DNA of 64,000 bases from Vibrio sp. HB236076 (GCF_040957575.1 NZ_CP162601.1:124001-188000), one strand, 5' to 3'. Positions 8,566 to 18,582 are shown, numbered from the stretch's first letter. Numbers and translations: made by a program. The notes: generated by a model not told the origin, from the letters alone.

Positions 8566-10887
8566 TTAACGTTTGGCTTTGGCAAAGGCCGCGGCAAAAG
8601 CGCCCCCCATCGCACCATTGGTCTCTGGTTGAGATGAGTGCGTTCGCGAATGACGCTGCCCTTTGTTTTGATGGCGCCCTTTGTCGTGGCTGGCTTTCGC
8701 ACCACTTTGCCCCGGTTCATCGTTGAGGCGCATAGAAAGCCCTATGCGTTTACGAGCCGCGTCAACTTCCATCACTTTCACTTTGACAATATCGCCTGCT
8801 TTCACGACCTCACGTGGGTCTGACACGTAGCGATCGGTCAGTGCGGAAATGTGTACTAAACCATCTTGGTGTACGCCAATATCGACAAAAGCGCCAAAGT
8901 TTGCCACGTTTGAGACCACACCCTCTAAGACCATTCCAGGTTCTAAGTCTTTAATTTCATTGACTCCTTCGGCAAAGGTGGCGGTTTTAAACTCAGGTCT
9001 TGGATCGCGACCGGGTTTGTCGAGTTCTTTGATGATATCGGTGACCGTAGGTAAGCCAAATTCATCATCAGTGTAATCTATGGCATTGAGCTGGCGCAAA
9101 AACGCACTTTGACCAATCAGTTCGGCAAGCGGTTTGTGTTGTTTTTCCGCGATACGCTTGACGACCGGATACGCTTCGGGGTGAACGGCAGACGCATCAA
9201 GTGGGTTTTTACCATCCATAATACGTAAGAAACCGGCACATTGTTCGAAGGCTTTCGGCCCCAAACGAGGTACTTTTTTCAAACTGGTGCGTGCGTCAAA
9301 GCGGCCGTTTTCATCGCGATAGTCGACGATGTTTTGCGCCAGGGTCTGCGAGAGGCCCGCTACGCGAGTCAGCAAGGCTGCGGATGCGGTGTTGACATCA
9401 ACACCGACGGCGTTAACACAGTCTTCCACAACCGCATCGAGCCGTTTTGCTAGCATCGATTGACTCACATCGTGTTGGTATTGGCCTACTCCAATCGATT
9501 TAGGATCAATTTTAACCAATTCGGCAAGCGGGTCTTGCAGACGACGGGCAATGGAGACGGCACCGCGTAAAGAAACGTCGAGGTTAGGGAATTCTTTGGC
9601 GGCCAGCTCCGAAGCGGAGTAAACCGACGCGCCGGCTTCACTAACGGTGATTTTCTGTACTTTTAGATTGGCTTGCTTGATCAAATCGGCGACAAAAGCA
9701 TCGGTTTCCCGAGAGGCGGTACCATTGCCGATAGCGATGAGATCGACCTGGTGTTGTTTAACCAAGTGAACCACCGTTTGAGCGGCCTGAGCGTACTGCT
9801 TTTGTGGTGGGTGTGGATAAATGGTGTCTGTTGCGAGCACTTTACCTGTGCTATCGACGACGGCAATTTTAGAGCCGGTGCGCAATCCAGGATCCAAACC
9901 TAAAGTCGCTTTGGGACCTGCAGGCGCGGCCATGAGCAGATCTTTGAGGTTAGTGGCAAAGACATCAATGGCTTCAATTTCAGCGCGCTCTTTCATGGTC
10001 GTCATGAACTCGGTTTCCATATGCATGGAGACCTTGATACGCCACGCCCAGCTGATCACTTGTTTGCGCCAGCTATCGCCCGGTGCATCACTGAGATTGA
10101 GACCATAGTAGTGAGCGATAATGGTTTCACAATGAGACTGGCGTACGTCTTCTTCTTGGTCGGGGTCGGCATTGAGCGTCAAATTGAGGACACCTTCATT
10201 GCGGCCGCGCAGCATGGCCAGCGCACGGTGAGATGGAACCTTTGCAATCGGCTCTTTATGGTCAAAATAATCTTTGAATTTTTCCCCAGATTGCTCCTGA
10301 CCAGCGATCACTGTGGACTCTATTTGAGCGTGACGCGTCAAATGTTGGCGCAGTTGTGCGAGCAAATCCGCCTCTTCGGCAATGCGCTCCATCACAATTG
10401 CACGGGCGCCGTCTAGCGCGTCTTTGATCTCGTTAATTTTGTGCTCAGGGTTGAGGTAGTGCTGTGCGCGGGTGGCCGGGTCTTGGCTCGGGTCTTGCCA
10501 AAGTAAGTCGGCGAGTGGCTCTAAACCGGCTTCGATGGCGATTTGCCCTTTGGTTCTGCGTTTTGGTTTGTAGGGTAGGTACAAATCTTCTAAGCGAGTT
10601 TTGCTGTCGGCACTTTGAATCGCAGCGTGTAGATCCGGGGTTAACTTACCTTGCTCCTCGATGGACTTGAGAATGCTTTGGCGTCGTTCTTCTAATTCTC
10701 GTAAATAACTTAAACGACTGTCTAGGTTGCGCAGTTGGGTGTCGTCTAGTCCACCGGTTGCCTCTTTGCGATAGCGTGCGATAAAAGGCACCGTGTTGCC
10801 ATCGTCGATTAATTGCACCGCCGCGGTGACTTGCTCAAGACGGACGTTGAGTTCTTTAGCAAGAGTTTGAGAGATAACTTGGCTCAT
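8566..10887 (-). CDS. tex: Tex family transcription accessory protein
   Basis: A protein of 773 residues with the full Tex layout: an N-terminal helical domain, a YqgF RNase-H-like domain ([16 protein letters not shown] near residue 330), helix-hairpin-helix repeats ([18 protein letters not shown] near 500) and a C-terminal S1 RNA-binding domain ([21 protein letters not shown] near 650-720). The tail is rich in Lys, Gln and His. Tex proteins bind nucleic acids and RNA polymerase and affect transcription and stress traits; the exact role is not settled. The gene is transcribed alone, convergent with the bioH unit. Confidence 0.94.
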   Translation of the reverse strand: MSQVISQTLAKELNVRLEQVTAAVQLIDDGNTVPFIARYRKEATGGLDDTQLRNLDSRLSYLRELEERRQSILKSIEEQGKLTPDLHAAIQSADSKTRLEDLYLPYKPKRRTKGQIAIEAGLEPLADLLWQDPSQDPATRAQHYLNPEHKINEIKDALDGARAIVMERIAEEADLLAQLRQHLTRHAQIESTVIAGQEQSGEKFKDYFDHKEPIAKVPSHRALAMLRGRNEGVLNLTLNADPDQEEDVRQSHCETIIAHYYGLNLSDAPGDSWRKQVISWAWRIKVSMHMETEFMTTMKERAEIEAIDVFATNLKDLLMAAPAGPKATLGLDPGLRTGSKIAVVDSTGKVLATDTIYPHPPQKQYAQAAQTVVHLVKQHQVDLIAIGNGTASRETDAFVADLIKQANLKVQKITVSEAGASVYSASELAAKEFPNLDVSLRGAVSIARRLQDPLAELVKIDPKSIGVGQYQHDVSQSMLAKRLDAVVEDCVNAVGVDVNTASAALLTRVAGLSQTLAQNIVDYRDENGRFDARTSLKKVPRLGPKAFEQCAGFLRIMDGKNPLDASAVHPEAYPVVKRIAEKQHKPLAELIGQSAFLRQLNAIDYTDDEFGLPTVTDIIKELDKPGRDPRPEFKTATFAEGVNEIKDLEPGMVLEGVVSNVANFGAFVDIGVHQDGLVHISALTDRYVSDPREVVKAGDIVKVKVMEVDAARKRIGLSMRLNDEPGQSGAKASHDKGRHQNKGQRHSRTHSSQPETNGAMGGAFAAAFAKAKR

Positions 10888-11064
10888 CCGTGGTTCTCTT
10901 TTTGTCGAGTTGCGAAAACTCTTTTTTTGAATGTATGATCAGAATATGGGGATAAAAAGACGATTTTACAAAGTGATATCGGCAAAACAAAGTCAGTTTT
11001 TAGCAAACTAAGCGTGGCGACACATTTTGTATTCCCTGTGATCATCTGAAAATTTTAATTTTGA

Positions 11065-11565
11065 TTACAATGTGTTAAGCATACGAATATCACAGTCGTG
11101 GTGACCGGTATTGCCAATCGCTTGTTTGAGAGGCACAAAACCGAGCTTTTCATACAAACCGACCGCTTTGCTCAACTCTGGTAAGGTTTCTAAATAACAA
11201 TACTGATAACCTATGGCTTTTGCGTATTGCAGGCTGTGTTCAATCAAGGCTTTTCCAATTCCTAGCCCGTGATAGTCTTGCTTTACATAAAGTTTTTGTA
11301 GCTCACAGTAGTTTTCAGTGCCACCTTGTAACGGGGCTATGCCACAGCCACCGGCAAGTTTACCTGCATACAGTGCAACCCAATAACGATGTTTTTCTTT
11401 TTGATAGGCAGCGGTGAGGTCAACTAACGCGGGGTCGTGTAAACTGACGCCTTCTAAATGGTCAATGCCGTGGTCGAAAAAGCTTTGCCTAATGATATCA
11501 GCCATGATGAGGTTATCACTGCTTTGAATGGTGCGAATAACAATAGGAGAAGAGGTGGGCATCAT
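11065..11565 (-). CDS. GNAT family N-acetyltransferase
   Basis: An acetyltransferase-fold protein of 166 residues. The acetyl-CoA binding loop (motif A) is ELQKLYVKQDYHGLGIGKAL, about residues 87-106, and motif B follows (LETLPELSKAVGLYEKLGFVPL). The substrate is unknown; similar proteins are annotated only as GNAT. It lies alone on the minus strand between tex and greB, divergent from greB across 140 bases. A YitH/PhnO-like amine acetyltransferase is possible but nothing here proves it. Confidence 0.85.
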   Translation of the reverse strand: MMPTSSPIVIRTIQSSDNLIMADIIRQSFFDHGIDHLEGVSLHDPALVDLTAAYQKEKHRYWVALYAGKLAGGCGIAPLQGGTENYCELQKLYVKQDYHGLGIGKALIEHSLQYAKAIGYQYCYLETLPELSKAVGLYEKLGFVPLKQAIGNTGHHDCDIRMLNTL

Positions 11566-11706
11566 AAGGTCTTATTGTCCGTAGGTCATACACTGAGCAT
11601 AAAAGCCGGTGTATAGGAAATCAATATTTTGTGATGATCATGGCGAGTATTTACCTCGTTGTCACAGTGATGTCGAGTAATCACTGGCGCTGAATAAGGA
11701 CAAACA

Positions 11707-12243
11707 ATGAAGTCAAAACTCATTACCCGTGAGGGGTATAATAAACTGAAACAAGAACACGATTACCTGTGGCATGAGCGTCGACCTGAAGTGACGAAAA
11801 TTGTGACTTGGGCAGCGAGCTTAGGGGATCGTTCTGAGAACGCTGACTATACGTTTAACAAGCGATTATTGAGGCAAATTGATCGACGGGTCCGTTTTTT
11901 GCGCAAGTACCTACCGGATGTCACTGTCGTTGACTACTCTGAGCAACAAGAGGGGAAGGTGTTTTTTGGTGCTTGGGTTGAAATTGAAAATGAAGCCGGA
12001 GTGATTAAGCAGTTTCGCATCGTAGGCCCTGAAGAAATTTATGGGGAAGAGGCAAAAATGTATATTTCGATCGATGCCCCGATGGCGCGTGCGTTGTTAA
12101 AGAAAGAAGTGGATGAAGACGTCGTTGTCCGTACACCAGAAGGTGAGAAAGTGTGGTGGATTAACCGCATAGAATATGGAAAAACGATCGATTTTCGCCC
12201 GAATTGGTTGCTGTCTACCATAAAAGATAAGACCAATGGATAA
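11707..12243 (+). CDS. greB: Transcript cleavage factor GreB
   Basis: A protein of 178 residues. The N-terminal coiled coil contains the acidic tip LGDRSENADY (about residues 39-48), which enters the RNA polymerase secondary channel and stimulates cleavage of backtracked RNA. The C-terminal FKBP-like domain follows (RIVGPEEIYG, SIDAPMARALLKKEVDE). The pattern YTFNKRLLRQIDRRVRFL separates GreB from GreA. The end (KTIDFRPNWLLSTIKDKTNG) is about 20 residues longer than in E. coli GreB. The start is ATG 11707 after AAGGA. Confidence 0.95.
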   Translation: MKSKLITREGYNKLKQEHDYLWHERRPEVTKIVTWAASLGDRSENADYTFNKRLLRQIDRRVRFLRKYLPDVTVVDYSEQQEGKVFFGAWVEIENEAGVIKQFRIVGPEEIYGEEAKMYISIDAPMARALLKKEVDEDVVVRTPEGEKVWWINRIEYGKTIDFRPNWLLSTIKDKTNG

Positions 12244-12495
12244 ATGTTATGGCGGTTGATGGCGAAGAAAGCAGGGTGAAAGCAAAAGGGTGAAGACAAG
12301 AAAGAAAAACACACTTACTCGCTGTTTTGAAACGGCTTGGTGAGCGACACAACTGGGGGTAATCGTGATGGTCTAGGCTAAGTGCCTTGATTGCGATAGT
12401 TTTTGTATACTAAGACAGTGTGTACTCAGTTAGGTATACTGCTCAGGTTTAGCTTATTACTGGCGCTCAACCTAACCTTGAGTGGTCTTCCAATT

Positions 12496-12780
12496 TCATT
12501 GCTGCAAAGGCGCGTCTTCAAGAAAAACTTTTGCGCTTTGGGTGATGGCGTGCCAAGCCGAGCCACGAAGTTTGTTTTGATAGTGTAAATACGCGTCTTG
12601 ATCAACAAACTCATAATGAAAATGGAACATTTGTCGCTCTTGTTTGGATGGATAAATTTCGAATAATAAGCAACCGCTGTGCTGTAAAGCTTTGGCGCAA
12701 TGATAGTCGATTGCCGCCGTTACGACATCAACATCACGCTCGGCTACGTGCATGTAACCCTTGATGATGACCTTTGGCAT
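12496..12780 (-). CDS. Antibiotic biosynthesis monooxygenase (ABM) domain protein
   Basis: A small dimeric alpha/beta-barrel type protein of 94 residues. It has the ABM pattern: KGYMHVAERDVDVVTAAIDYHCAKAL, then GCLLFEIYPSKQERQMFHFHYEFVDQDAYLHYQ. The family includes quinol monooxygenases (YgiN) and many proteins of unknown role. It is rich in His. It is a single gene with no obvious partner; substrate cannot be inferred. Confidence 0.75.
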   Translation of the reverse strand: MPKVIIKGYMHVAERDVDVVTAAIDYHCAKALQHSGCLLFEIYPSKQERQMFHFHYEFVDQDAYLHYQNKLRGSAWHAITQSAKVFLEDAPLQQ

Positions 12781-12930
12781 AACAAGATCCTATGAATTGA
12801 CTGTTTACCCATTCACCCTACCGCTAATTTGCCTCATTTTGTTAACAAATTACTTATTTTACTCGAGTTTTGAGGCTGTTATCACATGCTGGTGATAGTG
12901 TATTCACACCGAGCAGTGTCTGATGTTAAC

Positions 12931-12965
12931 TGCGCAGCGCTTTCTTTTTCATTCAGCGCTGCGCA
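12931..12965. repeat. Perfect 11-bp inverted repeat
   Basis: Arms TGCGCAGCGCT (12931-12941) and AGCGCTGCGCA (12955-12965) enclose a T-rich 13-base loop. It lies downstream of the basic secreted-protein gene on the minus strand. No U-tract follows on either strand, so a standard terminator is not certain. Confidence 0.55.
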
Positions 12966-13014
12966 TGTCAGTCTGTCCATTCGCATGATCTACCCTGTGT
13001 TTTTTCCGTTTGAG

Positions 13015-13353
13015 TTATCGACCTACGACGACGACACGGGCGTTGCGGGGTAAGTGGTGTTTTTGCAGAGTGTAGCAATCGACAGGAGGTGGTTGGTGTC
13101 CCCTTGGTCTTTTCGGAAAAATGACTCGGCATTTTAAATGGCGCTCACGACGGCCAATACCGAAAGGAAATTGACGATGCTTTTTGATTTTTCTGTGATG
13201 CTTGTGCTTGTGCTTGTATTTGTGTTTTGCGTCATCAATTTTCACATCGACAACACCGGGGATAGAGACCACAACCTGATCAGCATTGGCGCTCAGCGGA
13301 GTAAAAAATACCGCTGCCGCGATCAACAATAATACTTTTTTAACGGATAACAT
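13015..13353 (-). CDS. Secreted small basic protein with a His/Lys-rich tract
   Basis: A protein of 112 residues of unrecognised family. A clear signal peptide (MLSVKKVLLLIAAAVFFTPLSANA) is followed by a short hydrophobic strand (QVVVSIPGVVDVKIDD). Then comes an extreme basic tract at about residues 43-61 alternating His and Lys (KYKHKHKHHRKIKKH), and a tail with two Cys (LKCRVIF, VDCYTLQ). ATG 13353 follows GAGAGGAGAG, which decides the start over longer frames. Expected location is the periplasm or outside. The tract could bind metal ions, heme, anionic polymers or nucleic acid; this is inference only. Confidence 0.75.
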   Translation of the reverse strand: MLSVKKVLLLIAAAVFFTPLSANADQVVVSIPGVVDVKIDDAKHKYKHKHKHHRKIKKHRQFPFGIGRRERHLKCRVIFPKRPRGHQPPPVDCYTLQKHHLPRNARVVVVGR

Positions 13354-13468
13354 CTCGCTCTCCTCTCTTATGAGAAATACCAGAGAATTGAAGCTAGAGT
13401 ATCCTTCCAAAGCCTATTATTTGTGTCATCAATATGACAGGCTTAAGTTGGAAAACAAACACGTCAAG

Positions 13469-16423
13469 TTAATGAGACACACTCGAAAAATAGAGCATAT
13501 TGCTTTCCATCTCAACGGGCTCGGGCTTGCCTAAGTGATAACCTTGTAAATATTCGCACCCAGCTTGGCTGAGCTCGTCTTGTTGCTCTTGGGTTTCCAC
13601 GCCTTCTGCAATAACCTTAAGGTCTAAAGCTTTGGCAAGGCTAATGATGGCCATGACAAAGGCGTGATCCGATTTAGAACGAGTCAAATCGTTAATAAAG
13701 TCACGATCAATTTTTAAGTAATCGACAGGGTATCTCTTCAGGTAGCTCAAGCTTGAATAACCGGTGCCAAAATCATCAACGGCGATTTGACTGCCCATGG
13801 CTCTTAGCTCTGCAAGGACCTTTTGACTGTTTTCTGGGTTTTTCATAATCGATGTTTCTGTTATCTCAAAGATCAATCGACTTGGCGGTATCTTATTGCG
13901 TTGTAAGGTGGTTTTTATGTCGTCCATAAAATGGGGCAGCTCCATTTGAATGGCGCTAATGTTTATGGAAATCGCTTGATACTGTCTGAACAAGGTTTCA
14001 TTTTCACAGGTTTTGTTTAATACCAACATACCCAACTGATGAATCAATGTACTTTCCTCGGCAACCGGAATAAATTGATCGGGAAATAATTTATCCGTGT
14101 CATCGCTAGGCCAACGGCACAAGGCTTCCGCGTGAGTAGTTTGGTTGGTTTTGGTATTGAAAATGGGCTGATAGTGGACTTCAAGGCGGTTGAGCTCTAT
14201 CGCTCGCTTCAGTCGTTGCTCAATTTCTAAACGCTGTTCAATGTGCTCGGTTAGGCCTTTAGTGTAAAAGCTGAAAGTGTTTTTGCCTTGTGATTTCGCT
14301 TGATACATGGCGACATCGGCACGTCTTAGTAGTGTGTCGGGGTCTTGACCGTCACGTGGGAAACTCACAATGCCAACACTGGCTGAGAGGCTATGCTGTG
14401 TCTTGTGTATTGTTAATGGCAGGTTAATTTCATCGAGTAAGGTTTGGCATTCCCGCTTGAGTTTCATGGCTTGATAGTTGTTATTGAGTAACACCACAAA
14501 TTCGTCCCCGCCAAAACGATACACTTCATCTTGTGGCGACAAAAAAGTCTCGATGCGCTCAGACAGGACTTTTAACACGCGATCGCCTTCGGAGTGACCA
14601 CGGCAGTCGTTGATGTTTTTGAAGTTATCCAGATCTAAATAGAGCAAAACAAAGTTTTTATCCGGCTCGGGGTTGTGGCAAAGCTCGGTTAATCGTTTGA
14701 CCAGCACTGTGCGATTGGGCAACCCAGTCAACTCGTCGTGTTTTGCAATGTAGCACATCTCTTCTTGTAAATGGTGCTCTTTGGTTATGTCCTGATAAAC
14801 CAGTACTACCCCTTGAAATTGCTTTTTATCCATAATGGGGTAGGCACGCTCTTTGATGATCATTTCTCCTTGTGAAGGGGAGTGTAGCTTGAGTTTTTGC
14901 TCGCGCTGAAATAGCTCATGACAAGACAGGACTTGGTTGACCGAGGTTGGCGTCTGCACGCCATCAAGATCGTATAGTTTAATTATATCATCGGCTGGTG
15001 AGTGCAGTGGCTGAGTGCTTTGACACAGGTCGAGTAAGGATCTAGCTTTAGGATTAACATAAGTGACTTTACCTTCGGTGTCGGTGGCGACAATCGCATC
15101 GCCGACGGAGCTCAAGGTCAATTGCAAAAATTGCTCGCGTTGCTGAGCTTGCTGATCGAGATGTTTTTCTCGAGAGATGTCAGAAAGGACCACATAAGCG
15201 CGCATTTGCAGGTGTTCTTCTTTTATGACTGCCGAAAATAAGACATTAATAGGCTCGCCATTCGCGTGTCGGAATTGATAGTCGAGCTCGTGTACCGTGC
15301 CACGTCGATAAAGTTGTGGCATGTGAGTATTGAGAGCCAGTTCTTTGCTGTTGGGCATCATGAAGTCAACCGATGCTTTGCCAAGCACGTCTTTTCTTTG
15401 ATAGCCCAGTAAGTTTAACCATTGGTCACTGACATCAACAATGTCACCATACTGATCTAGGGTGTACATGGCGACAGGCGTCTTGCGATAAAGCTCTTTA
15501 GATTGTTGTTGTTGTGAAATTAACTGGGCTTGATTTTTTTTATTGCTGTACACCGCAAACGCTAAGGCCAACAAAGGGATCAGTGACAATAAGTGAGGCA
15601 AGTAAAAAAGGGCGGTAGCAAACTCGGCGAATTTTAAAATGGGGTCAGTGGGTATCAGAGCGCCAATATTGAGCATCAAAGTGACGAAAATGGTGGCAAA
15701 AAAAGCCATGTAGACAGCAGCACTTAACGAAATAACGGCGATGACAAAATAGGCCGTTGAAATGTAAATATAAGGGAAGGCCAAGTGAATTAAACTGTGA
15801 TAAATAATCACCCCTCCAGCGATCAGCAAAGCCAATACCCATGGTTTGAGAAACGATTCCAATGTCGTGGTTAACCCTCGTTGGCTGACTAACAGACATA
15901 AAGGCAATAAGGCAAAGCAACCAATGACGCTCGATAACCACCAGTTTAATGTAAAGCTCCACGATAATTGTTGGCTGTAGGTATAGTGAAGTAAGGTGCC
16001 GGATAAGGCGCCCGTAATGGGTGTTAAAAAGCAAACTAAATAAAAGACTTTTAACAAGGCAAACGGTTTTTTAAACACTTGGTCTATCGATACATGGTGT
16101 TTTAATACATGAGCGGTAATGGTGATTTCTATTAGGTTGGCGGGCAAAAAGCTCAAGCTTTGTAGTATCGAGGACGAATACGGGTAATCGGCGGCTAAAT
16201 TGGCGATCGCAACCCCAAGTAATGCCGTCGACCAGTATTTAGCATCTTGCGTTGACAAGTAATAGGCAACGCTAATATTGGCCATCCACAGTAACGCAAT
16301 GTTTTGTCCGTCGCGAGTTAATGCCAAGGCCAGGCTGGCGAAAAGATAAAACAAGCCACTGCTGATCGTTAAAGTGGTAAGCCGCTGATGCTTAAAAGCT
16401 CGCTCAATTAAAAGAGTAGTCAT
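13469..16423 (-). CDS. MASE1-PAS-PAS-GGDEF-EAL cyclic-di-GMP enzyme
   Basis: A protein of 984 residues. It has a MASE1-type membrane sensor with about eight helices (1-295), two PAS domains (about 314-420 and 428-550), a GGDEF domain with intact RFGGDEF (near 637) and an EAL domain (near 765). In the EAL part the catalytic set looks complete: AEALCRW, DDFGTGYSSL, KIDRDFI and AEGVET. It could therefore make and degrade cyclic di-GMP. ATG 16423 begins at MTTLLIERAF, just before the first membrane helix. An in-frame extension to 16645 is open but has no helix or motif. It is divergent from an EamA transporter. Confidence 0.92.
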   Translation of the reverse strand: MTTLLIERAFKHQRLTTLTISSGLFYLFASLALALTRDGQNIALLWMANISVAYYLSTQDAKYWSTALLGVAIANLAADYPYSSSILQSLSFLPANLIEITITAHVLKHHVSIDQVFKKPFALLKVFYLVCFLTPITGALSGTLLHYTYSQQLSWSFTLNWWLSSVIGCFALLPLCLLVSQRGLTTTLESFLKPWVLALLIAGGVIIYHSLIHLAFPYIYISTAYFVIAVISLSAAVYMAFFATIFVTLMLNIGALIPTDPILKFAEFATALFYLPHLLSLIPLLALAFAVYSNKKNQAQLISQQQQSKELYRKTPVAMYTLDQYGDIVDVSDQWLNLLGYQRKDVLGKASVDFMMPNSKELALNTHMPQLYRRGTVHELDYQFRHANGEPINVLFSAVIKEEHLQMRAYVVLSDISREKHLDQQAQQREQFLQLTLSSVGDAIVATDTEGKVTYVNPKARSLLDLCQSTQPLHSPADDIIKLYDLDGVQTPTSVNQVLSCHELFQREQKLKLHSPSQGEMIIKERAYPIMDKKQFQGVVLVYQDITKEHHLQEEMCYIAKHDELTGLPNRTVLVKRLTELCHNPEPDKNFVLLYLDLDNFKNINDCRGHSEGDRVLKVLSERIETFLSPQDEVYRFGGDEFVVLLNNNYQAMKLKRECQTLLDEINLPLTIHKTQHSLSASVGIVSFPRDGQDPDTLLRRADVAMYQAKSQGKNTFSFYTKGLTEHIEQRLEIEQRLKRAIELNRLEVHYQPIFNTKTNQTTHAEALCRWPSDDTDKLFPDQFIPVAEESTLIHQLGMLVLNKTCENETLFRQYQAISINISAIQMELPHFMDDIKTTLQRNKIPPSRLIFEITETSIMKNPENSQKVLAELRAMGSQIAVDDFGTGYSSLSYLKRYPVDYLKIDRDFINDLTRSKSDHAFVMAIISLAKALDLKVIAEGVETQEQQDELSQAGCEYLQGYHLGKPEPVEMESNMLYFSSVSH

Positions 16424-16771
16424 TTTATTTAGCCTAACTGAGTAACATTGAGGTGTGATTACCTCTAATAAATCATCGAGTGAATGATAGGCATTAGCCA
16501 ATTCTAATATGTGTCTATCAATTAGCTTAGTCGGTTCAGCCAATATTGATGGGCTAAATATTAAAAATGTGCCACATGTATCAAAAACGTTGTTACACTC
16601 ATAGCGAGCTTTACCAGACTGGTTACACAGAGAATGTCGTCTCAATGTTAAGCTTCAATAAACGTGATTTTTAGGCGTAAAGCGGCAGAGACTCAGCTTA
16701 TTTACCGTCATCGTCTGCGCGAAGGCGGTGTTATTTTTTGTCTTTTTATTAATCAACGAGAGTTAGGCATT
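16424..16771. other. Intergenic region between divergent genes
   Basis: About 350 bases between the c-di-GMP gene and the EamA transporter gene. The divergent promoters should lie here. Both flanking reading frames stay open into it, but neither extension has protein-like features. I see no clear operator or RNA structure. Confidence 0.4.
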
Positions 16772-17635
16772 ATGTTTAAGTCAGTGCGCGCCGAGTGGAT
16801 TCTCGTGGCGACCACAGTGTTAGCTGCCGCCGGGTGGATATTTTCTAAACAGGCGATAGAGGGATTACCCCCGATTGGATTTATTGGTATTCGCTTTGTC
16901 TTGGCGGCGGTGTGCTTATTGCCTTTTTGTTATCGCGCACTCAAACTCGCCAGTGCCCGAGATTGCTTAACCTCGATGGCGGTTGGGTTAGTATTAAGCT
17001 CTGCTATTTTTTGCTGGATTTACGCCATCTCGCTCTCTGAGACGTTAGGAGAGGGGGCCTTTATCATGAGTTTGGCGATGTTGGTGGTCCCTTTGCTGGC
17101 TTGGCCGCTGTTTGGCCAGCGGCCTCCTCGGGCATTTTGGCTCGCGCTGCCGATTGCTATCGCTGGGCTATTTTTATTGTCGTGGCACGGCGAATGGGTG
17201 GTATCGTCCAGTCAGATCTGGTTTTTAGCCGCCACAGTGCTGCTCGCCTTACACTTTAATATCAATAGCCGGTATTCTTTGCGATTACCCCCGATTTTGC
17301 TGACGACATTGCAGCTGTTCTCCGGTGGCTGTTTTGGCCTGGTGTTGTCCTCTTTTTTTGAAGTTTGGCCAGACAGCGTGCCTTGGATCACGTGGCAATG
17401 GGTGGCACTGAGCATTGTGCTGGCAACCAGTATTCGCTACCTCGTTCAGACCATAGGTCAAAAATACTGTCAGCCAACTAATGCCGCATTAATTATGTTG
17501 CTCGAACCTATTTTCACCTTGATACTGAGTATTGTGATTTACCAAGAGCAACTGACCTTAAATAAGACCTTAGGCTGCGGGCTGGTACTTTTGTCGATTT
17601 TGTTTTACCGACTCGTGTCTTTAAAGCGTCGTTGA
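16772..17635 (+). CDS. EamA/DMT superfamily inner-membrane transporter
   Basis: A protein of 287 residues with about ten hydrophobic helices in two EamA repeats (about 5-135 and 145-285). It has the family features AAAGWIFSKQAIEGLPPIGF at the start, and EGAFIMSLAMLVVPLLAW and LIMLLEPIFTLILSIVIYQE at the repeat ends. Such carriers export or import amino acids, nucleosides or other metabolites; the substrate is unknown. ATG 16772 begins MFKSVRAEW directly before helix 1; the open frame reaches back to 16664 without plausible coding features. Confidence 0.85.
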   Translation: MFKSVRAEWILVATTVLAAAGWIFSKQAIEGLPPIGFIGIRFVLAAVCLLPFCYRALKLASARDCLTSMAVGLVLSSAIFCWIYAISLSETLGEGAFIMSLAMLVVPLLAWPLFGQRPPRAFWLALPIAIAGLFLLSWHGEWVVSSSQIWFLAATVLLALHFNINSRYSLRLPPILLTTLQLFSGGCFGLVLSSFFEVWPDSVPWITWQWVALSIVLATSIRYLVQTIGQKYCQPTNAALIMLLEPIFTLILSIVIYQEQLTLNKTLGCGLVLLSILFYRLVSLKRR

Positions 17636-17728
17636 GGCGGAAAGTCATACTCATTAACAAAATAGTCTTACCCGTGTGGGCGAAGGGTGTTACATTCTAT
17701 CTATAGGAAACAATTGGTTAGAAAGTGA

Positions 17729-17803
17729 CAATATCAATCTAAACAAGTAACGGGTTACCCTAATCGGCGCACAGCGAAATGGGGCCGGAGTTGGATTGGT
17801 ATG
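17729..17803 (+). repeat. Intergenic repeat, copy D (minimal form) in the ompR leader
   Basis: The left end ATATCAATCTAAA with ACGGGTTACCCTAA resembles the left end of the copies at 21501 and 21808. The right end GGATTGGTAT is the inverse of that terminus. Only about 45 bases separate the ends, so most of the internal sequence is missing. It lies 40-110 bases before the ompR start. Confidence 0.5.
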
Positions 17804-17840
17804 GCTTTTGGCGTTGTCGGTTTATTGTCGAGGTGTATCC

Positions 17841-18560
17841 ATGCAAGATAACTATAAAATTTTGGTGGTTGATGATGACGCAAGGTTGCGTTCATTATTG
17901 GAGCGTTATTTGAGTGAGCAAGGATTTCAAGTTCGCAGTGTAGCGAATGCTGAGCAAATGGACCGCCTACTCACTCGTGAAAATTTTCACTTGATGGTAC
18001 TGGACTTAATGCTACCTGGTGAAGATGGCTTATCGATTTGCCGTCGTTTACGCGAGGCCAATAATGCCATGCCGATTTTAATGTTGACAGCAAAAGGCGA
18101 TGAAGCTGATCGCATCATTGGGTTGGACGTCGGGGCTGATGATTACTTGCCCAAGCCGTTTAACCCCAGAGAGTTACTGGCTCGTATCAATGCGGTGATG
18201 CGGCGTCAGACGGTTGAATTACCGGGTGCGCCGAGTGCGGAAGAAACCTTGGTTGAGTTTGGTGATTTTAAGCTGAATTTAGGCACGCGCGAGATGTTTC
18301 GCCATGATGAGTTGATCCCATTAACATCCGGCGAATTTGCGGTGCTCAAAACCTTGGTGTCGAAGCCGCGCGAACCCATGTCACGCGATAAATTGATGAA
18401 CATGGCCAGAGGCCGCGAGTATTCTGCGCTTGAGCGTTCTATTGATGTACAAATCTCGCGCTTACGCCGTTTGATTGAAGAAGATGCCAGCAAACCGCGT
18501 TACATTCAAACGGTATGGGGACTCGGCTATGTCTTTGTTCCTGACGGTCAAAAAGTCTAA
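17841..18560 (+). CDS. ompR: Osmoregulatory response regulator OmpR
   Basis: A response regulator of 239 residues. The receiver domain has the acidic pair in VVDDDARLR, phospho-acceptor Asp55 in LMVLDLMLPGEDG and the conserved Lys in PKPFNPREL. The C-terminal winged helix ends RSIDVQISRLRRLIEED...RYIQTVWGLGYVF. The start MQDNYKILVVDDD at ATG 17841 follows CGAGGTG. OmpR, phosphorylated by EnvZ, controls porins and osmotic responses. envZ follows 62 bases downstream with a hairpin in between. Confidence 0.96.
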   Translation: MQDNYKILVVDDDARLRSLLERYLSEQGFQVRSVANAEQMDRLLTRENFHLMVLDLMLPGEDGLSICRRLREANNAMPILMLTAKGDEADRIIGLDVGADDYLPKPFNPRELLARINAVMRRQTVELPGAPSAEETLVEFGDFKLNLGTREMFRHDELIPLTSGEFAVLKTLVSKPREPMSRDKLMNMARGREYSALERSIDVQISRLRRLIEEDASKPRYIQTVWGLGYVFVPDGQKV

Positions 18561-18582
18561 TTTCTTTCGATTCACGAGATAG

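Noticed and set aside
10021..10416. Open frame of 131 codons on + inside tex
   Set aside because: It lies wholly antisense to tex, has no ribosome site and its sequence has no protein-like features; it is a by-product of tex codon use.
12893..12909. CRP-like GTGA...TCAC
   Set aside because: The spacing is eight bases instead of six, and the position is downstream of genes on both sides.
16424..16645. N-terminal extension of the c-di-GMP protein to 16645
   Set aside because: The extra 74 residues lack a membrane helix or known domain, while ATG 16423 starts just before the MASE1 helices.
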